From Bacteriovorax sp. BAL6_X (GTDB taxonomy: Bacteria > Bdellovibrionota > Bacteriovoracia > Bacteriovoracales > Bacteriovoracaceae): a stretch of 64,000 nucleotides of DNA. A program made the position numbers and the translations under genes. Below are positions 17,323 to 25,744 of the stretch, in pieces. Every line of letters begins with the position of its first letter. The stretch's first letter is position 1. A model generated the notes under the pieces. That model made no database searches and was not told the DNA's origin. It saw only the letters and a list, made by a program, of their open reading frames with translations. The DNA lies in contig NZ_AUMC01000009.1 of the NCBI RefSeq assembly GCF_000443995.1, positions 1 to 64,000 on the forward strand. The letters run 5' to 3'.

Positions 17323-18399
17323 TTATAGGTTAAGTTCCCACTCTGGTAGAGCGATAATATACTTTAAGCTAAATAGCCATCTAAGAACCATCTTGATTGG
17401 TAGTGATGTCATACCAAGTACAAGGATGATGAAAATATAGTATCTAATCTGACCAGTGTTCTCGATAATCTTCTTTCCATACTTCGATTTAGCAATCGCA
17501 ACTGGAAGTACACAACAGTAACCAAGAGTTAGGATTATACCCACAATCTCTCTAACAACGATATTTGAAGGCATTGGAGTGTTAAGCCACTTAAGCCATA
17601 CAAATTCAGAAAGGTTTACGTTGTATTCAGAAACAACTTTGTGGAAGTCCCAGAATTCAAATGGACCATAGAAAGTCCAGTTTGGTCCACGTAAGAAAGT
17701 ACCAACGATAATTAAGTACATCCAAAGAACGATCCAACCATATAGGAATCCCCACATAGCGATTGGTCTTTCTTTAATTGTGAAGTAACCATTCCCTTTT
17801 GGGTTAGTATCAATATATGGAATTGCAATTAGACCAACAAGAATAAGACCTGGTAGTACAACCCCGGCCATCCAAGGGTCGAAATATACAAGCATTTCCT
17901 GAAGACCAAGGAAGTACCATGGTGCCTTGGCAGGGTTAGGGGCCCAAGTAGTGTTTGCAGGCTCTTCTAGAGGAGCCTTAAAAATAATTGCCCAAACAAC
18001 TAAGAAGATAGTCGTACCGATCATACACATTAACTCAGTAAAAACTAAGTTAGGCCATACCCATACTTTCTCTCTATTTTCAGGAAGTGCCTCGATTGGA
18101 CACTCACCATTTTCAATTCTCTTGTCATTCTCAGCAGCTCTATAAAGTGCATACCAAGTCAGCCAAGCAATAAGAACGATAATAATGTTAATTGGAATAT
18201 TATCTGGCCATAGGATAATTGCTCTAAAGTTTGCATCCATACAAAACCAAACTGTAATAGGAGCAGCAGCAATAAGTGCCCATTTAGCAAATTTCTTGCT
18301 TCCTACTACACGATAGTACTTCATCATGAAGAAGAATAGGACCGTCGTAATCGGGAATGATCTAATCGGATCGGCCAGCCAGTTTATAAGTTCTTTCAT
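17323..18399 (-). CDS. Cytochrome b C-terminal subunit (subunit IV-like, enlarged)
   Basis: 358 residues, about twice the size of b6f subunit IV. The quinol-site region reads PLEEPANTTWAPNPAKAPWYFLGLQE in two blocks around residues 143-168, equivalent to the PEWY loop, but the motif here is APWY with no glutamate. Three membrane spans precede this region and several follow. It should form the Qo side of the quinol-oxidising complex with the cytochrome b subunit encoded 31 bases upstream. AAGGG precedes the ATG. Confidence 0.88.
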   Translation of the reverse strand: MKELINWLADPIRSFPITTVLFFFMMKYYRVVGSKKFAKWALIAAAPITVWFCMDANFRAIILWPDNIPINIIIVLIAWLTWYALYRAAENDKRIENGECPIEALPENREKVWVWPNLVFTELMCMIGTTIFLVVWAIIFKAPLEEPANTTWAPNPAKAPWYFLGLQEMLVYFDPWMAGVVLPGLILVGLIAIPYIDTNPKGNGYFTIKERPIAMWGFLYGWIVLWMYLIIVGTFLRGPNWTFYGPFEFWDFHKVVSEYNVNLSEFVWLKWLNTPMPSNIVVREIVGIILTLGYCCVLPVAIAKSKYGKKIIENTGQIRYYIFIILVLGMTSLPIKMVLRWLFSLKYIIALPEWELNL

Positions 18400-18430
18400 T
18401 TATATATCCCTTTCTCTCAAAATATATTTT

Positions 18431-19213
18431 TTAAAGTGGTGCTGAAATCCCACCGTCTTTTCTTACACGCCAGAAGTGAACTGCAATTAGAACACCAACA
18501 ACAAGTGGAATGAATACACAGTGAAGAATATAAAATCTTAGTAGTGCTGGTTCCCCAACGAAACGTCCTGCTAGAAGCTGGAAACGAACGTCGTTCTTAT
18601 CAGAAACCATTACGAAGTCACCAATTTGTGCTAAAGCTGCACCTGGACCACCATGCCCCATAAATGGAGTCGCTTTCGCCATGTTTGAACCAACGGCAAT
18701 CGCCCAAATCGCTAGCTGATCCCATGGAAGTAGGTAACCAGTAAATGATAGTAGAAGAGTTAATACTAAAAGGATAACACCAACACCCCAGTTAAATTCT
18801 CTAGGTGGTTTATATGAACCTGTCATAAATACGCGGAACATGTGAAGCCACACAGTAATAACCATGGCGTGAGCACCCCAACGGTGAATTTCACGCATAA
18901 TCCCTAAAGGCACGTGCTCTTTAAGTGCAATAATATCGTTATATGCGTACTCTGCAGTTGGTCTGTAATAGAACATTAAAAGTACACCAGTAACAGTTAG
19001 TGCTAAGAAAATGAAAAATGTAAGTCCACCCATACACCAAGTATAACCAAGTTGAACCCCTGATTTCTTAAGTTTGATTGGGTGTAAGTGTAAAAACACG
19101 TTACCAGCTACGACAGCAGCTCTATTTCTTGCGTTCGTTGGAGGCCCGTGTCTGAAGATCGATTTCCAGACCTGAGTTTCTCTAATGTAATCAACAACAC
19201 CTCTTTTAGCCAT
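18431..19213 (-). CDS. Cytochrome b N-terminal subunit, b6 type
   Basis: 260 residues, four haem-bearing helices as in cytochrome b6. Haem ligands are His110 and His124 (14 apart) and His231 and His246 (15 apart, the b6 spacing). Cys60 in WCMGGLT lines up with the b6 Cys35 (YCLGGIT) that binds the extra haem ci. The end [10 protein letters not shown] also resembles b6. It transfers electrons across the membrane within the quinol-cytochrome c reductase. AAGGA precedes the ATG, 29 bases after the Rieske gene. Confidence 0.94.
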   Translation of the reverse strand: MAKRGVVDYIRETQVWKSIFRHGPPTNARNRAAVVAGNVFLHLHPIKLKKSGVQLGYTWCMGGLTFFIFLALTVTGVLLMFYYRPTAEYAYNDIIALKEHVPLGIMREIHRWGAHAMVITVWLHMFRVFMTGSYKPPREFNWGVGVILLVLTLLLSFTGYLLPWDQLAIWAIAVGSNMAKATPFMGHGGPGAALAQIGDFVMVSDKNDVRFQLLAGRFVGEPALLRFYILHCVFIPLVVGVLIAVHFWRVRKDGGISAPL

Positions 19214-19242
19214 TGTTATTCCTTCCTATTTATTTATCTAAA

Positions 19243-19746
19243 TTAAACTTTTAAGTAACTTTGTGGATTATCCCACTGACCTTTTTCATAACGATAAATC
19301 TTAGTTTTATCGACAATGATTTTACCTTCAGCATTTAGTGAGATTTTATATCTTTCAAGTGGTCTTGGAGCTGGCCCTTCGAAGTTAATACCATTTTGGT
19401 AATAACCAGAACCGTGACATGGACACTTAAATTTTAACTCGGCAGGAAGCCAGTTAGGAACACATCCAAGGTGAGTACAAATGTTAGAAAGAGCGAAAAG
19501 ACGTCCTTCCATTTTTACAATCCAAACACCGTAACCATTCTTCCAACGCTCGTCTACACCTTCCTCGTAATCGTTAGGACGACCAGCAACGAAATCCATC
19601 TCTGGCTCGAAGTTTACGTTTGGATAAGTGTAACGGAAAATTAATGTTAAAAACCCTGCTACCGCAGAAGTGAAGGCTACCCAACCAACAGTTACGAAAC
19701 TAAAGAACTCTCTTCGGTTTAACTGTTTTTTTACATCATCAGACAT
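19243..19746 (-). CDS. Rieske iron-sulfur protein of quinol-cytochrome c reductase
   Basis: 167 residues. The [2Fe-2S] ligands are Cys90 and His92 (CTHLGC) and Cys108 and His111 (CPCHGSGY), with Cys95 and Cys110 for the disulfide. An N-terminal NRREFF before a hydrophobic stretch (about 17-37) fits a Tat-targeted signal anchor. The protein takes one electron from quinol and hands it to the cytochrome c partner. AGAGG precedes the ATG. It starts the core of the reductase operon after the HEAT-like gene. Confidence 0.96.
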   Translation of the reverse strand: MSDDVKKQLNRREFFSFVTVGWVAFTSAVAGFLTLIFRYTYPNVNFEPEMDFVAGRPNDYEEGVDERWKNGYGVWIVKMEGRLFALSNICTHLGCVPNWLPAELKFKCPCHGSGYYQNGINFEGPAPRPLERYKISLNAEGKIIVDKTKIYRYEKGQWDNPQSYLKV

Positions 19747-19804
19747 TTTAAAAAACCTCTATTTCTAATCATAAATACACAAATTTAAGTCACGATGACC
19801 CAAT

Positions 19805-19817
19805 TTATGATTCATAA
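19805..19817. other. Perfect palindrome upstream of the Rieske gene
   Basis: TTATGATTCATAA is a 13-base perfect palindrome, about 60 bases before the Rieske ATG. It could be an operator; no regulator is identified. Confidence 0.3.
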
Positions 19818-19857
19818 GTTATTGCAAATTCATTTTATACTTTGAAGGATGTTATCA

Positions 19858-20727
19858 CTATTTCAACGAATTTAAAACTTCCTTTGCAAGACTAACTACT
19901 TTTATATCTTTCTCAATATTAATCATTTTCTCAACGCTCGGCGCCATCTTTTTCCAACCAGCTCGCCTTAACGCAGTGAGTACATTAAATTTAAGGCCAC
20001 TAATCTCTTGAACAGTTAACTTCTTACCTAAAGACTCATCATTTAAATTTAAAATTTCATTGATCGTCGCAATGGCCTGATCGTTCTTATATGCGATTAG
20101 CGCTGTCGCCGCAGCATATCTCACAGAAAAACCAAGATCACTATTAAGACTCTTAGTAAACAAATCTTCTGTACTATCAACTTCATGAGTAGCAAGAGTC
20201 AAGATTGTCACTTGCACCATGGCCGCATCATTTTTCTCTATGAATTTTTTTACAAGATCCCATTTAAATGAAATACCTTTAGGCATTTTTGACAGTGCTA
20301 CCATCGCGTGAAAATTAATCTCTGGATTATCTGCCTGTAGAGCATGCTCAAGAACAGGAAGTCCCCCTTCATTTCCAAGTGCCCCAATGGCCACAACAAT
20401 AAAATCGCGAGTTCTTGGGTCAACTGTGGTCTTATAGATATCTCTTAAATTCGTAACTAACCAAGGAATATCTTCCTCTTTAACTGCACCAGCTGAGATA
20501 ACTTTAGAAAGCTCAAGTGCTGCAATCCACTTGTTGCCAAAGGTTTTCGACTTCATCTCATGAACTAGATCTTTATAAGAGTGGTCGTTGGAAAGCATTT
20601 TCGTCACACCAAAAATGATCAGTGCTCCTACTAGTACGATAGCAATAGGAACCATTAATGACCCCATTACCGGATTACTTTCAAGTAGTTTTTTATCTAA
20701 CTTAGTGTTTTGATTTTTCTCGCTCAC
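19858..20727 (-). CDS. Membrane-anchored HEAT-repeat-like protein
   Basis: 289 residues starting at GTG 20727 with AAGGC upstream. One membrane span (about 25-44) is followed by a soluble region of paired helices with patterns such as VVAIGALGNEGGLPVLEHAL and VRYAAATALIAYKNDQAI that look like degenerate HEAT repeats. Such repeats usually bind other proteins. It is the first gene before the Rieske gene, separated by 111 bases, so it may be part of, or help assemble, the reductase. No specific family is recognised. Confidence 0.7.
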   Translation of the reverse strand: MSEKNQNTKLDKKLLESNPVMGSLMVPIAIVLVGALIIFGVTKMLSNDHSYKDLVHEMKSKTFGNKWIAALELSKVISAGAVKEEDIPWLVTNLRDIYKTTVDPRTRDFIVVAIGALGNEGGLPVLEHALQADNPEINFHAMVALSKMPKGISFKWDLVKKFIEKNDAAMVQVTILTLATHEVDSTEDLFTKSLNSDLGFSVRYAAATALIAYKNDQAIATINEILNLNDESLGKKLTVQEISGLKFNVLTALRRAGWKKMAPSVEKMINIEKDIKVVSLAKEVLNSLK

Positions 20728-20817
20728 GAAGAAATTGCCTTATAGTAAATGTTTTATTAAATATGGGATAAGAATTAGCAAATTAGAGTATAGTTGACAA
20801 TTATAAAAGGTGAAATT

Positions 20818-21363
20818 ATGGCCTATCTACTTAGAGGACTGATCGTTATCATGGTTGCTGCAATTGGATTAACAACTTGCGTAGCACTAGGATTTGTTGA
20901 TGTGGGCATTAGCCACATTAAATTGGCCATTCCAGCCTATCTTTATACAATCTTCGCACAAGCGTTCGTCATGTTTTACTTCATTGGTGTTGCCCGCCTT
21001 GTGAACAATATCAATTTGATCCTTATGAGTGAGCAAAACTTAAATGAATTATTTGATGAAGAGCCAGGTGACTTAACACCTTATAGAGAAAAAGTGAAAA
21101 GATACGTTCACAAAGCAGACCTTGCAAAGAGACAAACAATTCCTTGGACAATGCTGATGATCATACTTGGCATGATTGCTTTCTTCCTTGGTGGTGCACA
21201 CGATACAAATATGGTTGAAAAGACAACACACTCTGGTGTTGCCTATGGGTTTATTGCTTCGATGTTAATTGGGTTTGTTAGACAATGGTGGTTCCTAGGT
21301 CAAACACACCAACTACTTCGTGAAGTAAAGACATTGTTTAGTATTCCAGATGGGCAGATGTAG
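20818..21363 (+). CDS. Membrane protein of unknown function
   Basis: 181 residues from ATG 20818, chosen because AAGGTGA lies five bases upstream; an in-frame TTG at 20794 lacks a site. Four predicted membrane spans (about residues 5-25, 38-60, 110-128 and 143-162), with an acidic and basic loop between spans two and three. It is divergent from the HEAT-like gene. I recognise no family. Confidence 0.65.
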   Translation: MAYLLRGLIVIMVAAIGLTTCVALGFVDVGISHIKLAIPAYLYTIFAQAFVMFYFIGVARLVNNINLILMSEQNLNELFDEEPGDLTPYREKVKRYVHKADLAKRQTIPWTMLMIILGMIAFFLGGAHDTNMVEKTTHSGVAYGFIASMLIGFVRQWWFLGQTHQLLREVKTLFSIPDGQM

Positions 21364-21371
21364 ATCCTTCG

Positions 21372-21465
21372 CTGTAGGGTGCCACTGTAGGGTGCCATGC
21401 ACCCTTTGTTGTGCACATGCGAAACCAAAAGAGCATGGCACCTCACTTGGCACCTCACTTGGCGG
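21372..21465. repeat. Composite inverted and tandem repeat
   Basis: A perfect tandem 13-mer CTGTAGGGTGCCA (21372-21384, 21385-21397) is followed by GGGTGC-CAT-GCACCC (21390-21404), then a perfect tandem 12-mer GGCACCTCACTT (21437-21448, 21449-21460). The two halves are linked by a ten-base inverted repeat, GGTGCCATGC (21391-21400) with GCATGGCACC (21433-21442). It lies between two converging genes. It looks like a REP-type palindromic element and could also end transcription. Confidence 0.75.
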
Positions 21466-21469
21466 ATGC

Positions 21470-22795
21470 TTAAATAGCCTTAAGCCAAATAAAAACCTTG
21501 TTTTGCCCCGGTGGGTTTCGACGAGTACGAGTTCTTGATTCGTAAATTATTACGGAGTCATCCCCTTTTACTTGGGCCATAAATTCTTTTAGATAAGCTC
21601 TAGGCACATAGAGATTGTAGTAAAATCCACCTGGAACAGCGAGACCAGGCTTAACGTTATCAACCTGAGTGACTTGGTAAAGATCAAGAAGTTTACTAAG
21701 ACGCTTTCTTGTATCATTAGTGTCAGCAGAGTTCATCATTACACGATAAACTTTTGTGTTACCGTATCGACTATCACGATAACCGCCACCTTTAATATCC
21801 TCTTCAAAAGATGACTGTTCTCTATCGGCAGAAGAAATATCACGAGGAAGAGTATCAATTGAAGTTAGGACAACTTCAGATTCTACTTCATCACGTTCTT
21901 CATCTTCTAAAGTTTCACCAAGAAAGTTTTCACTGTCGTCAACATTTTCAATATCTTTAATATCTAATTCAAATTGTGCAATTTGTTCTTGATCCGCAAT
22001 TGTTTCTTCAGTGAATTTTAAACCTTCATTCTCCCAGCGAAATTGAGGTTCATAGACACTAATTTTATCTGAAAGATATTTTTCATAAGTTCTATTGGCA
22101 AATTCAATTGCCCATATAAGAAATATGGCCACTCCAATAAAGGCAAAGATTTGGGCGAGACTCTGCATCTTGGAACTTAAATTATCTCTTAGTTTTAGCC
22201 TAGAAATATTAAAACTTGTTCCACGAAAGTCTTTTTCCATTTTCTTCACAAAATAGATCCACTCTTGATAAAGTGTTACTTCCATAGATGTTAAAATTTC
22301 ATGATTGTGGCTACCTGAAAATGCTAGGTCGATACCAAGGTCAGTAACTAACTGATTTGCACTAACATTTCGGTTACCTGAAAGAATATCATTTATAGTA
22401 AAATGTTCATTGATATAAGCTTCATGCTGAGGAAAAACTTCAACGAAGAAACTACGTAGTAAGATTGAAGTATCGCGCTCACTTTGATGTAAATTACTAG
22501 CAAGTTCTTCAATAGAAACATCACGTGAAATAAAAACAAAACAAATGAATTTATCTCTAAGCCAAGTAAACCAAGACTCAAGTGGGCCAACATGAATATT
22601 ATCGATGATATAGTAAAATCTTTTTGAAATCTCAAAAAGAGTTAAGTCTTCATCAAAGAACACATCCCAAAAGCGTTCAAAATCTTCACGGTACTTTCCT
22701 TGCCACGTAACATTTTGAATATCCAAGCAAAGCCAGTCGCGAAAAGATGCATAATCATGATGAAAGAACTTTAATTCATCGTTAACTTTTTTCAT
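21470..22795 (-). CDS. Hypothetical protein with one membrane span
   Basis: 441 residues. A helical N-terminal region of about 210 residues comes before one membrane span (about 216-234); a strongly acidic linker (about 245-325) then leads to a compact C-terminal domain (about 345-441) beginning VYRVMMNSADTNDTRKRLSKLL, which somewhat resembles SPOR or ACT-like ferredoxin folds. The start overlaps nothing but lies directly beside the thiolase stop, so both are cotranscribed. No family recognised. Confidence 0.65.
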   Translation of the reverse strand: MKKVNDELKFFHHDYASFRDWLCLDIQNVTWQGKYREDFERFWDVFFDEDLTLFEISKRFYYIIDNIHVGPLESWFTWLRDKFICFVFISRDVSIEELASNLHQSERDTSILLRSFFVEVFPQHEAYINEHFTINDILSGNRNVSANQLVTDLGIDLAFSGSHNHEILTSMEVTLYQEWIYFVKKMEKDFRGTSFNISRLKLRDNLSSKMQSLAQIFAFIGVAIFLIWAIEFANRTYEKYLSDKISVYEPQFRWENEGLKFTEETIADQEQIAQFELDIKDIENVDDSENFLGETLEDEERDEVESEVVLTSIDTLPRDISSADREQSSFEEDIKGGGYRDSRYGNTKVYRVMMNSADTNDTRKRLSKLLDLYQVTQVDNVKPGLAVPGGFYYNLYVPRAYLKEFMAQVKGDDSVIIYESRTRTRRNPPGQNKVFIWLKAI

Positions 22796-23977
22796 TTAAA
22801 CTCTTTTAATTAAGATACCAATTCCTTGGCCACCGCCAATACAGGCACTAGCAATTCCATATCTCTTGCCTTCACTTGCAAGTTGATTTGCTAAAGTCGT
22901 TGTAATACGAGTTCCAGAAGCAGCTAGAGGGTGCCCTAGAGCAATTGCTCCTCCCCAGATATTAACCTTATTTATATCAAGAGCAAGCTCTTTAATACAA
23001 GCAAGTGCTTGAGCTGCAAAAGCTTCATTAATTTCCACAAGATCAATTTGATCAAGTTCCATCTTATTATCAGCAAGAAGTTTTCGAATGGCCGGAACTG
23101 GCCCAATCCCCATAATATTTGGATCGACACCGACGACTGCACCATCAATAATTTCAGCAATTGGTTTTAGTCCATGCTCATTCACAAAGTCTTCACTTGC
23201 TACAAGAGCAACTGCCGCTCCATCAACAATACCTGATGCAGAACCAGCAGTCACAAGTCCATCTTTTACAAAAGATGAACGCAACTTATTCATATCTTCA
23301 AGAGAAGCTTCTTCCCTCAAGTGCTCATCCTTAGAAACAGAGCCTTTTCTAATCTCAACTTCACAGATTTCTTTTTGAAGCTTTCCATCTTCATATGCGG
23401 CTGCTGCACGCTGATGTGATAAGAGAGCAAATTCATCACAATCAGAGCGAGAAACCTCATATTTGGCCCCTAGATTTTCTGCGGTAATCCCCATTGGACA
23501 ACCTGCATGTTGATCAGTTAGAGCATCAAGAAGCATATCCACATTCTTCAATGATCCGTATTTCGTACCAAATCGTGCTCCATATGTTAAATGTGGAACC
23601 ATCGACATATTTTCAGTCCCACCAGCAAGCACACAGTTAGCTTCTTCTAATTTTATTAAACGAACTGCATCGAGAATGGCCTGAATACCTGACCCGCAAA
23701 GTCTATTAATTGTAACTCCAGGTGTTTCTTGCGCACATCCGGACTTAAGAGCAAGATGTCTCCCACCGTACATAGTATCAGTCGAAGAAGGGACAACATT
23801 GCCTAAGATTACCTGATCAATAAGGTCGGCTTTAACCCCAATTTCACTAAGTAGTGAATTTGTGGCAGCAACAGCTAAGTCAACTGGCTTAATATCCGTT
23901 AAAGAACCACCAAATTTACCAAATGGCGTTCGTTTTCCATCTACTAAAAATACGCGACGGCCTTTATTTAAGGACAT
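22796..23977 (-). CDS. Acetyl-CoA acetyltransferase (thiolase)
   Basis: About 393 residues from ATG 23977, which has GGAGG upstream; an ATG at 23989 has none. Active-site features: nucleophile Cys in NRLCGSGIQAI, NEAFAAQA, and the C-terminal GHPLAASGTR and CIGGGQGIGI blocks. It joins or splits acetoacetyl-CoA, serving beta-oxidation, ketone or polyester metabolism. Biosynthetic and degradative thiolases cannot be told apart here. No other fatty-acid gene is adjacent. Confidence 0.93.
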   Translation of the reverse strand: MSLNKGRRVFLVDGKRTPFGKFGGSLTDIKPVDLAVAATNSLLSEIGVKADLIDQVILGNVVPSSTDTMYGGRHLALKSGCAQETPGVTINRLCGSGIQAILDAVRLIKLEEANCVLAGGTENMSMVPHLTYGARFGTKYGSLKNVDMLLDALTDQHAGCPMGITAENLGAKYEVSRSDCDEFALLSHQRAAAAYEDGKLQKEICEVEIRKGSVSKDEHLREEASLEDMNKLRSSFVKDGLVTAGSASGIVDGAAVALVASEDFVNEHGLKPIAEIIDGAVVGVDPNIMGIGPVPAIRKLLADNKMELDQIDLVEINEAFAAQALACIKELALDINKVNIWGGAIALGHPLAASGTRITTTLANQLASEGKRYGIASACIGGGQGIGILIKRV

Positions 23978-24059
23978 ATTTGCCTCCATTCACTTACTGT
24001 TAAATACTTACTAAAATATATTAGGACGCTTTTATGTCCTAGTCAAAGAAGAGTAATTT

Positions 24060-24485
24060 ATGTCAACAGAAATCAATCGCCAACAGCTAGAGAGATTCAA
24101 ACAGCAAGAGTATAAGCGACATGCCTACCAACTAAAGAAGGCCAAGCTTGAGAACTCTCAGGAATATCAGAAGACTGAGAAGAAGCATCTTGCCGACCTA
24201 AAAAGGCTCAATAAACACTATGAAACAGAAATTAAAAGTGTTGAAAACAGTACAGAACTTAAATTAAAGCAAATTAGAGACAAGCAAACTGAACTGGTAA
24301 AAGAAGAGCACGGACGCATGGAGCTTGAGCTTGAAAACATGAAGAAGACTCATGAAGCGAGAGTTGCTGAACTAAAGGAAACTCATGATAATCAGATCTC
24401 GCAAATGAACGAGTCTCATCGAGATACACTCGATCAAGCGCGCGAGAAATACATGAAAGAAAAAATGAAGTGGGAAGAAGCATAA
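24060..24485 (+). CDS. Coiled-coil protein
   Basis: 141 residues, almost wholly charged, with heptad patterns from about residue 5 to 138 and no membrane span or signal. It would form one long coiled coil. It is 19 bases before a FliG-C-like gene and likely cotranscribed with it, so it may act as its partner, in the way coiled-coil flagellar export proteins do; this is inference only. Confidence 0.7.
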   Translation: MSTEINRQQLERFKQQEYKRHAYQLKKAKLENSQEYQKTEKKHLADLKRLNKHYETEIKSVENSTELKLKQIRDKQTELVKEEHGRMELELENMKKTHEARVAELKETHDNQISQMNESHRDTLDQAREKYMKEKMKWEEA

Positions 24486-24504
24486 ATCTCCCAAAGGAAA
24501 GTAA

Positions 24505-24936
24505 ATGGAAGCGAATAAGCAAAACGGTGGTGTATTTATAAATGGAAAGGCTCAAATTATTGAGATGCTAAAATTTATGAATTCAGAAGAAAGGGCCACT
24601 CTCTTGAAGAATATTCAAATGAGAAATCCTACCCTTGCCAAAGAACTCTACGCTGAAAGTATTACTTTCGATACAATCTACGCATTAGACGAGATCGATT
24701 TAAACCAAGTTGTTAAGTTTATTAAAGCACCTGTTATTGGTGTAGCTCTAAAGGAGTGTGAGAAGTCTTTTCAAAAGAAAGTTCTTACTATTCTTCCAAG
24801 AGAAGCTGCAGAAGAAGCTTATTCTTATCTAGTAAAGAATCTTGGAGCAAATGAAGCACGCGATATTCAAAGAGCAAGAAAGCGTGTTACAGACACTATA
24901 GTCGCCCTCAATAACAGAGGACGACTTAGTCTATAA
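24505..24936 (+). CDS. FliG C-terminal-like protein
   Basis: 143 residues. The whole chain resembles the armadillo and C-terminal parts of the flagellar switch protein FliG: paired helices, then a block VALKECEKSFQKKVLTILPREAAE in two pieces, and a helical end matching the FliG segment that ends in RGRLSL (GEI-like). It is far shorter than FliG (about 340 residues), lacking the N-terminal FliF-binding domain. It has AAAGGAAAG before the ATG. It may be a motor-related paralogue or have a new use. Similarity is judged by eye. Confidence 0.6.
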   Translation: MEANKQNGGVFINGKAQIIEMLKFMNSEERATLLKNIQMRNPTLAKELYAESITFDTIYALDEIDLNQVVKFIKAPVIGVALKECEKSFQKKVLTILPREAAEEAYSYLVKNLGANEARDIQRARKRVTDTIVALNNRGRLSL

Positions 24937-25308
24937 ATCACATTTATAATTAATTTTTCGATCATCAATTTGGGGGCATTTCTTGATATTGCCCTCAAAT
25001 TCTGCCCTCAACTCTTTTGTATTTAACTGTAAATCAAGTAATTCAATCTGAAGAAAAATTCCATCATCACTTAACTGATCCAGACATTTTGCTTTAATTG
25101 AGTATTCACATTTAGCAGGATTAATCTTAGCAAGATTAGTAAGGGCCTTCTTAAGTCTCTCATCACCCTTAGCTTTCTTTTCAATCCATGAATCAATATC
25201 GTCACGTACACCATTATTATTAGAATCAGCTCCACCATGCCAATCACTACTCTTACCACTACAAGCAAATAAGAAAAGAATACAAAATAGAGTCCATAAC
25301 CTATTCAT
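24931..25308 (-). CDS. Lipoprotein with calcium-binding-like loop
   Basis: 125 residues. The signal ends in the lipobox LFAC (Cys16). A short loop DSNNNGVRDDID (about 28-39) matches the aspartate-rich calcium-binding loop of thrombospondin type 3 or EF-hand-like repeats. The mature part has four further cysteines. It overlaps the CNB-like gene upstream by eight bases and its tail overlaps the converging FliG-like gene by six. Function unknown. Confidence 0.72.
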   Translation of the reverse strand: MNRLWTLFCILFLFACSGKSSDWHGGADSNNNGVRDDIDSWIEKKAKGDERLKKALTNLAKINPAKCEYSIKAKCLDQLSDDGIFLQIELLDLQLNTKELRAEFEGNIKKCPQIDDRKINYKCDL

Positions 25309-25744
25309 TTAACAACTTCCTAAACTTGGCCTCAACTTCATCAGAAAAAACAAAGTCACTACTCTTGGCAGTATCAAATATTTTATGCTCAGCTAAAATA
25401 TTTATGGCACTATCGAGACGGTCAATTGTTGTATTAACAATTTTCTTAAGCCACAATTCATTTGAGTCAATAATTTTTGATACTTCAATTATTGGAATTG
25501 GCACAACTTCAACATCTTCAATAGTAAAGCATGACTCATCATAAACCTTACGATTGATTCCACCAGAAACACCAAGAAAATCTCCTTTCTTATGTGTACC
25601 TGTTGGAACTAATCTTCCGTTTTGTTCTTTAACTGTTAAAAGTTTTCCAGATTTTACAAGAAAGATAAACTCAGCACTTGTGCTCTCTTTAAATAGCAAG
25701 TTTTCAACTTCAATCTTACTACTTTCATACGCGGTAAACGTCAT
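25301..25744 (-). CDS. Cyclic-nucleotide-binding-like domain protein
   Basis: 147 residues. Residues 10-95 follow the cNMP-binding/cupin pattern (LLFKESTSAEFIFLVKSG, then GTHKKGDFLGVSGG), but the phosphate-binding arginine is not obvious. A helical C-terminal stretch follows, with no DNA-binding domain. It overlaps the phosphatase gene by 20 bases. It may sense a ligand or act as a structural domain. Confidence 0.65.
   Translation of the reverse strand: MTFTAYESSKIEVENLLFKESTSAEFIFLVKSGKLLTVKEQNGRLVPTGTHKKGDFLGVSGGINRKVYDESCFTIEDVEVVPIPIIEVSKIIDSNELWLKKIVNTTIDRLDSAINILAEHKIFDTAKSSDFVFSDEVEAKFRKLLNE

Noticed and set aside
21372-21465. CRISPR array
   Set aside because: The repeats are 12-13 bases, directly adjacent, without spacers, and no cas genes are nearby.
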